DNA of 9,718 bases, from assembly GCA_040758475.1 (NCBI GenBank), contig JBFLVN010000139.1:1-9718 (forward strand). The letters are read 5' to 3'. This document shows positions 5,953 through 9,718 of this stretch, piece after piece. The DNA comes from JBFLVN01 sp040758475 (GTDB taxonomy: Bacteria; JAGRBM01). The position numbers and the translations under genes were made by a program. How positions within the stretch are numbered: position 1 is the stretch's first letter; every line of letters starts with the position of its first letter. The notes beneath the pieces are model-generated. The model did not search any database. It saw only the letters and a list, made by a program, of their open reading frames with translations, and was not told the origin of the DNA.

Positions 5953-5974
5953 GGGGAGTCAGGAAGCTCTCCCC
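5953..5974 (-). terminator. GC hairpin across the stop codon of the propeller gene (weak)
   Basis: GGGGAG (5953-5958) pairs with CTCCCC near 5969-5974, and the TGA stop lies in the loop. There is no T-run on either side, so it may slow transcription or protect the messenger end, but it is not a proper intrinsic terminator. Confidence 0.2.
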
Positions 5975-6864
5975 ACCGCCACGCCGATCCGCTCGCTTCC
6001 CACGAACCAGCCGCTTCTCGCGTTGTAGTAGAGGCGGAGTTCCTTGCCGTGGCGTACGAGGTCGAGGGCGTAGACGAGGGCCTTTTTCCAGCCGTCCCCT
6101 TCGGGTTGGATAATTGGTTTTTCGCGGGCTTTTTTCCAGGAAAATCCGTCGCTCGATTCGAGGACCAGGATGGCCGAGCGGCTTCGTCCTTCCGCGTCTT
6201 TGTAGATGCCGTTGTTCAGGCCGATGAACTTTCCGTTTTCGAGAAAGACTTTGATGGCCCCGGCGCCGAAGTTCCGGAAAGGCTCTTTGGGATCGGGAGA
6301 GAGAATAGGTTCGGGGCGTTTCCGATAAGGCCCGAGGATGCTCTCCGCCTCGGCGACGCCGATGTGCCGGGGCTCGATAAAAAGGCAATCGGGAAGCCAG
6401 ATGGCCGAGGCGCTGTAGTAGAGGCGAAAGCCGAAGGGCCCGGAGACGAACGAGGGATTTCCGTTGGCGGCGGGGATTTTCCCTTCCCAGGGGAGCGAGG
6501 GTTTTAGAAGATGGGCGGGCTCGCTCCAGCGGCGAAGGTCGGGCGAACTCCTCGCAACCATGTGGGAGACGGGAAAGCGGACGTAGAGTTCGTAGAAGAG
6601 ATAGAACGTGTCCTTCTCCCGGCGGATGCAGGGGCGAAGGCCCGGAAAGAGCGGGCCTCCAAGGCGCCGCCACTCGTAGCCGTTTTCGCTCGTGTAGTGG
6701 TGAATCCCTCGAAGGCTGTTCGCGAAAAGATGCCATTTTCCATCGGGTGAATCATCCGGCGGGAGGACCGTAGGGTCGGCGATCATCCATTCGGGCCCTG
6801 GCGGCTCGATGATCGGGTTGCCGGGGAAATCCTCGAAGGAAAACCAGTGGGCGGGGACGGTCAT
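5959..6864 (-). CDS. Five-bladed beta-propeller protein of the GH43/GH32 type, putative glycosidase
   Basis: A cytoplasmic-looking protein of 301 residues with the sequence rhythm of the GH43/GH32/GH130 propeller superfamily. Blades are marked by repeated W/Y-x-L/F-Y-Y or F-Y strands: GKWHLFANS (42-50), DTFYLFYELY (85-94), FGFRLYYSAS (145-153), GKFIGLNNGIY (211-221), and KELRLYYNAR (274-283). Each precedes or follows a 'SSDGxxWxx' turn such as SENGYEWRRLGGPLF (59-73), SSPDLRRWSEP (106-116) and SSDGFSWKKAREKPI (237-251). EWMIADPTVLP at 25-35 places an Asp (D30) where GH43 enzymes hold the general base. A catalytic acid cannot be assigned safely. No signal peptide is seen. I chose ATG 6864 because GAGG lies five bases upstream. 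A longer reading from GTG at 6912 would add 16 residues coded by the intergenic repeat and is probably false. Substrate unknown. Some family members act as phosphorylases or bind sugars without hydrolysis. Confidence 0.72.
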   Translation of the reverse strand: MTVPAHWFSFEDFPGNPIIEPPGPEWMIADPTVLPPDDSPDGKWHLFANSLRGIHHYTSENGYEWRRLGGPLFPGLRPCIRREKDTFYLFYELYVRFPVSHMVARSSPDLRRWSEPAHLLKPSLPWEGKIPAANGNPSFVSGPFGFRLYYSASAIWLPDCLFIEPRHIGVAEAESILGPYRKRPEPILSPDPKEPFRNFGAGAIKVFLENGKFIGLNNGIYKDAEGRSRSAILVLESSDGFSWKKAREKPIIQPEGDGWKKALVYALDLVRHGKELRLYYNARSGWFVGSERIGVAVGRAS

Positions 6865-6887
6865 GAAAGCCTCAAGAAAAGAATTTT

Positions 6888-7033
6888 GCCACGGATGAAC
6901 ACCGATGGACACAGATGCCAGGCGAAGAACAGCGTTGTGTCATTCCGAGCGTAGCGAGGAATCTCTCCTTCAAGAGATTCCTCGGCCTTCGGCTTCGGAA
7001 TGACATCCGTGTTTATCCGTGTTCATCTGTGGC
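6888..7033. repeat. Nested palindromic intergenic repeat, copy 1 (146 bp)
   Basis: The outer arms are built from a 10-11 base unit of the GATGAACACA type: left arm 6888-6917, right arm 7004-7033. The two arms are inverted with 25 of 30 positions matching. Nested inside is a 66-base hairpin at 6939-7004: GTCATTCCGA (6939-6948) pairs with TCGGAATGAC (6995-7004), and GAGGAATCTCT (6956-6966) with AGAGATTCCTC (6973-6983) around the loop CCTTCA. The conserved GGCTAATTCTCTT tail runs to about 7043. It fills the gap between the DUF202 stop and the propeller gene start. A second copy lies at 7453-7588. Both parts resemble dispersed intergenic repeats known from many environmental genomes. No protein is encoded. 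Confidence 0.9.
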
Positions 7034-7050
7034 TAATTCTCTTCTTAATT

Positions 7051-7443
7051 TTAAGTTGCTACCGCGATCAGGTATCCCACCATGGCGATTCCGAGAGCCG
7101 CCAGGACGAGGGCGACGGTGATGGCGAGCGAGGTGGGGGACATCTCGTAGGGCGTCCCTTCGCGCAGGCGCTTTAGGAACCTCGCGTAATCCCAGGCGGC
7201 AAAGACGTTCACGGCGACGCCGATGACGATGAGGCCGCTTCCGATCCACACGGAGAGGCCGTGGACGGTTTTTTCCGGGGCGTGGCCGGTGATCACGAGT
7301 TCATGAAGAAAGACGCCGAAGCGGGCGACCACGAACCCAAAACCCATCATGGCGAGGCCCGTGCGAATCCAGGCGAGGAGCGTCCGCTCGCCGGCGAGGG
7401 CGACTCGCGGATCGGTGGGTGGCGGCGTGGAGGGATCAATCAT
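7051..7443 (-). CDS. DUF202 / YidH-family small membrane protein
   Basis: A 130-residue inner-membrane protein. The family signature LAGERTLLAWIRTGLAMMGFGFVVARFGVFL spans residues 16-46, including the ERTLLAWIRTGLA core. Three membrane helices are predicted at about 28-46, 66-84 and 105-127, with a Pro-rich cytoplasmic start (DPSTPPPTDPR) and a charged loop ARFLKRLREG at 87-96. Length and layout are those of YidH-like proteins, whose biochemical role is not settled. I chose ATG 7443. A GTG at 7467 would extend it by eight residues, but those bases belong to the repeat copy 2 arm. No Shine-Dalgarno is visible before the ATG, since the sequence is GGCCTGTTTTTT. The gene is framed by two near-identical repeats, one ending 9 bases before its start and one beginning 17 bases after its stop. 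No functional tie to its neighbours is visible. Confidence 0.85.
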   Translation of the reverse strand: MIDPSTPPPTDPRVALAGERTLLAWIRTGLAMMGFGFVVARFGVFLHELVITGHAPEKTVHGLSVWIGSGLIVIGVAVNVFAAWDYARFLKRLREGTPYEMSPTSLAITVALVLAALGIAMVGYLIAVAT

Positions 7444-7452
7444 AAAAAACAG

Positions 7453-7588
7453 GCCACAGATGAACACAGATGCCAGACGAAGAACAACGTTGTGTCATTC
7501 CGAGCGTAGCGAGGAATCTCTCCTTCAAGAGATTCCTCGGCCTTCGGCCTCGGAATGACATCCGTGTTTATCTGTGTTCATCCGTGGC
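7453..7588. repeat. Nested palindromic intergenic repeat, copy 2 (136 bp)
   Basis: This has the same plan and orientation as copy 1. Its inner 66-base hairpin (7494-7559) differs from copy 1 at one position by eye (GGCCTCGG against GGCTTCGG). The left outer arm (7453-7472) lacks exactly one 10-base unit, CGATGGACAC, relative to copy 1; the right arm (7559-7588) is full length. The shared tail TAATTCTCTT follows. It lies between the molybdopterin enzyme and DUF202 genes and supplies the DUF202 leader. Confidence 0.9.
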
Positions 7589-7622
7589 TAATTCTCTTTT
7601 CCATTTCCGTGGCGAAAGTTGC

Positions 7623-9718
7623 TTAGGCCGCCGTGACGGTGACGGGGACGCCGTTCAGGACGGAATTGCCCACCACGTTCTCGACGAGCTTTTCATCCGT
7701 CAGGTCGTTGCAGCTTACACCCGGACTTTCGGAGGCGATGGAGAGGCGCACTCCCTCCCGGTCGTGGCCCCACCCGTGGGGAAGGCTTACGACGCCGGGC
7801 ATCACTTCGTCAGAGAGTTTGAGCGGCGCCACGACTTCGCCCACGCGGCTCTTGATCCGTACTTTCTTGGCATCCGCGAGGCCCCGTTCCTTGGCGTCGG
7901 CGGGATGCATGAGGAGATCGCACCGGGCGCCGCCCTTGGTGAGGAGTTTGGAATTGTGACCCCAGGAGTTGTTGGAGCGGATGTCCCGGCGGCCGATGAG
8001 AAGGAGATCGCCGTTGGCGGCGGCGGCAGCTTTGAGATCGGAAGCCAGTTTGCCCAATTCTCCCAGGATGATGGGATGATCGAGTTCGATCTTTTTGGAT
8101 TTGGTCATCAGGACTTTATCCAAGGAAGGGACGAGGGGGCCGAGATCAATTCCTTGCGGCGTTTCCTCGAGTTTCTTTAAAGAGAGGCCCTTGCCCCACG
8201 GGCGGAATTTATCGCCATAAGCGCCCGTGCGAAGGAGAAGGTCGATCACCCGGCGGGGCGAGGGGATCATGCCAAAGCGCCTCGCGAGGCCCGCGAGCAC
8301 GCCGAAGGGGCCGCCGTTTTTCTTTTGGGAAATTCGCAAAGAAAGATCGCTCAAGATTTCCCAGTCGTGCTTCGTCCCTTTTTCGGGTTCGAGAACGGCC
8401 GGGGAGTACTTGGACGTATTCCGCACGGCGAAGACGTGGAAGGCGGCTTCGTAGTTGTCGTGCTCCAAGGACCACGTGGGCGGGAGGATTATGTGGGCGT
8501 GGCGGGTGGTTTCGTTCAGATAAATATCCATCGCCACGTAGAACTCGAGGCCCGAGAGGGCCCGGTCGAGCTGCTTTCCGTTGGGGGTCGAGAGGACCGG
8601 GTTCCCGGCGATGGAGACGAGGCCTTTGATCTGTCCCGGGCCGGGCGTGAGCATTTCTTCCGCTAAAACCGCAACGGGGAGTTCGCCGTTGAATTCCGGA
8701 ATCCCGCGCACGCGGCTCTTCCACACGCCCCTGTGGCCGCCCCGGCCGGAGCGGGCGAGAAGGTCGCGAAGGTCGATGGCGGGCGAAGTGAACATGGCGC
8801 CGCCGGGTTTGTCCACGTTGCCGGTCACAAGGTTCACCGCTTCGACGAGCCAGCTTGTGAGCGTCCCGTATTTCTGAAGACAGGTACCAATCCGCGCGTA
8901 GCAGGCGGCCGTGGGGGCTTTGGCGAACTCGCGGGCGAGATTTTTGATCTTCTCCGCTGGAATCCCTGTTGGCCCAGCGACCGCTTCGGCGGAGAAGGGA
9001 GCGAGTTTTTCGGTGAGCTGCCCAAGGCCCGTCATTTTCTTCGTGGCGGGGCCGTCGCGGGTGAGGCCTTCCGAGAGGATCGTGTGGAGAAGGGCCGAAA
9101 GAAGGAGCGCGTCCTGTCCCGGCCGGATGAAGAGGTGCTCGTCGGCGTACTCAGCCGTCTCCGAGCGGCGCGGATCGACGACGACGATTTTTCCCCGCTT
9201 CTTGATGTCCCGCAGGCGCGTCTTGATGTCGGGCGCCGTCATGAGGGAGCCGTTCGACGCCAGCGGGTTGGCGCCGAGAATTAAAAAGAAATTCGTCCGG
9301 TCGATGTCGGGCACGGGGATGGAGAGGACGTTCCCATAGAGAAAAAGCCCCGCCGCGTGCTTGGGGTTCTGGTCCACGGAGCTGGCGCTGAACTTGTTCT
9401 TCGTGTGGAGGGCGCCCAGGAGAATTTGGGAATAGAGCGCCGTTCCGATGTTGTGAACGGAAGGATTTCCAAGATAGGTGGCGACGGCGTTCTCCCCGTC
9501 GCGCTTCTGAATGGCCGCGAGGCGCTCGGCCGTTTCGGAGAGGGCCTCTTCCCAGGAAATTTCCTTCCAGCCGGAGGAAGTGCGCTTTAAGGGGCGGCGT
9601 AGGCGGTCCGGGTCTTCCTGGATCTCCTGGAGGGCGAAGGCCTTGGGGCAGATGTGGCCGCGGCTGAAAGGATCGTCCTTGTCGGGGCGGATCTGCTCGA
9701 CCCGGTTTCCTTCCACGT
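7623..9718 (-). CDS. Molybdopterin-dependent oxidoreductase (DMSO reductase superfamily), N-terminus outside window
   Basis: The last 697 residues of a large catalytic subunit binding bis-MGD molybdenum (or tungsten) cofactor and one 4Fe-4S cluster. The visible start GNRVEQIRPDKDDPFSRGHICPK holds the fourth cluster cysteine (C23 of the fragment); the CxxCxxxC part lies upstream, so about 40-60 residues are missing. Domain II/III motifs are clear: GWKEISWEEAL (49-59), LYSQILLGALHTKN (94-107), SSVDQNPKH (112-120), ILGANPLASNGS (146-157), VVDPRRSETAEYADEHLFIRPGQDALLLSALLH (179-211), and RIGTCLQKYGTLTSWLVEAVNLVTGNVDKPGG. The C-terminal molydopterin-dinucleotide-binding barrel covers roughly residues 575-690, including RSNNSWGHNS and MPGVVSLPHGWGH. 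No Cys or Sec occupies the usual ligand region after VD, so the metal ligand and substrate are uncertain. It ends in TAA. It is the first of four minus-strand genes, but the spacing and repeats argue against tight coupling to DUF202. A GTG at 9716 is internal and not the real start. Confidence 0.85.
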   Translation of the reverse strand, partial: VEGNRVEQIRPDKDDPFSRGHICPKAFALQEIQEDPDRLRRPLKRTSSGWKEISWEEALSETAERLAAIQKRDGENAVATYLGNPSVHNIGTALYSQILLGALHTKNKFSASSVDQNPKHAAGLFLYGNVLSIPVPDIDRTNFFLILGANPLASNGSLMTAPDIKTRLRDIKKRGKIVVVDPRRSETAEYADEHLFIRPGQDALLLSALLHTILSEGLTRDGPATKKMTGLGQLTEKLAPFSAEAVAGPTGIPAEKIKNLAREFAKAPTAACYARIGTCLQKYGTLTSWLVEAVNLVTGNVDKPGGAMFTSPAIDLRDLLARSGRGGHRGVWKSRVRGIPEFNGELPVAVLAEEMLTPGPGQIKGLVSIAGNPVLSTPNGKQLDRALSGLEFYVAMDIYLNETTRHAHIILPPTWSLEHDNYEAAFHVFAVRNTSKYSPAVLEPEKGTKHDWEILSDLSLRISQKKNGGPFGVLAGLARRFGMIPSPRRVIDLLLRTGAYGDKFRPWGKGLSLKKLEETPQGIDLGPLVPSLDKVLMTKSKKIELDHPIILGELGKLASDLKAAAAANGDLLLIGRRDIRSNNSWGHNSKLLTKGGARCDLLMHPADAKERGLADAKKVRIKSRVGEVVAPLKLSDEVMPGVVSLPHGWGHDREGVRLSIASESPGVSCNDLTDEKLVENVVGNSVLNGVPVTVTAA

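Noticed and set aside
6915..7121. Peptide-like translations of the repeats (VIPSVARNLSFKRFLG, CHSERSEESLL)
   Set aside because: These are translations of the palindromic repeat core, which recurs at 7470-7560. Such strings are known annotation artefacts of dispersed intergenic repeats.
6888..7588. CRISPR array
   Set aside because: There are only two copies, about 565 bases apart, separated by a real gene. Each copy is a nested palindrome of over 130 bases, not a short repeat with uniform spacers.
6888..7588. Composite transposon or miniature transposable element carrying DUF202
   Set aside because: The copies are direct rather than inverted and I found no target-site duplication or transposase. 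I kept it only as a recombination-prone cassette.

Overview
The window looks like chromosomal DNA of a GC-rich (roughly 60% in most genes), probably uncultured Gram-negative bacterium. No marker gene fixes the phylum. The style is that of environmental Proteobacteria (delta-type), Nitrospirota or a similar phylum: a 7TM sensor fused to a sigma-54 activator, scattered palindromic intergenic repeats of the 'GTCATTCCGAG...' and 'GATGAACACAGAT' kinds, and an iron-sulfur molybdopterin oxidoreductase. This placement is an inference, not a measurement.

Layout. (1) 1-1702, plus strand: the 3' end of an unrecognised gene, probably for a secreted protein, followed after 30 bases by a complete secreted glycoside hydrolase family 5 enzyme of the endoglycoceramidase type. 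(2) 1703-2160: a gene-free, GC-rich stretch full of small hairpins. It ends in two near-duplicate hairpins, each followed by a T-run, that look like tandem intrinsic terminators. (3) About 2165-4040: an AT-rich island of about 1.9 kb carrying one gene, an AlbA_2 (Schlafen-type) plus HATPase_c_4 plus winged-helix protein. Its base composition differs sharply from both flanks and suggests acquired DNA. (4) 4048-9718, minus strand: four genes read leftwards. They are a large molybdopterin oxidoreductase (N-terminus outside the window), a small DUF202/YidH-type membrane protein, a five-bladed beta-propeller protein of the GH43/GH32 type, and a membrane-bound sigma-54 activator.

How it fits together. 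The hydrolase pair at the left is probably a small secretion operon acting on glycolipid or polysaccharide. The minus-strand genes do not form an obvious single pathway. The DUF202 gene is bracketed by two almost identical nested palindromic repeats of 136-146 bp, which also form the leaders of the DUF202 and propeller genes.

The two observations most worth attention are the sigma-54 activator, whose sensor domain is a 7TM bundle of the histidine-kinase type with no receiver domain, and the paired nested repeats around DUF202. I found no CRISPR array, tRNA, rRNA, transposase or phage gene. I cannot claim a clearly new multi-gene system.
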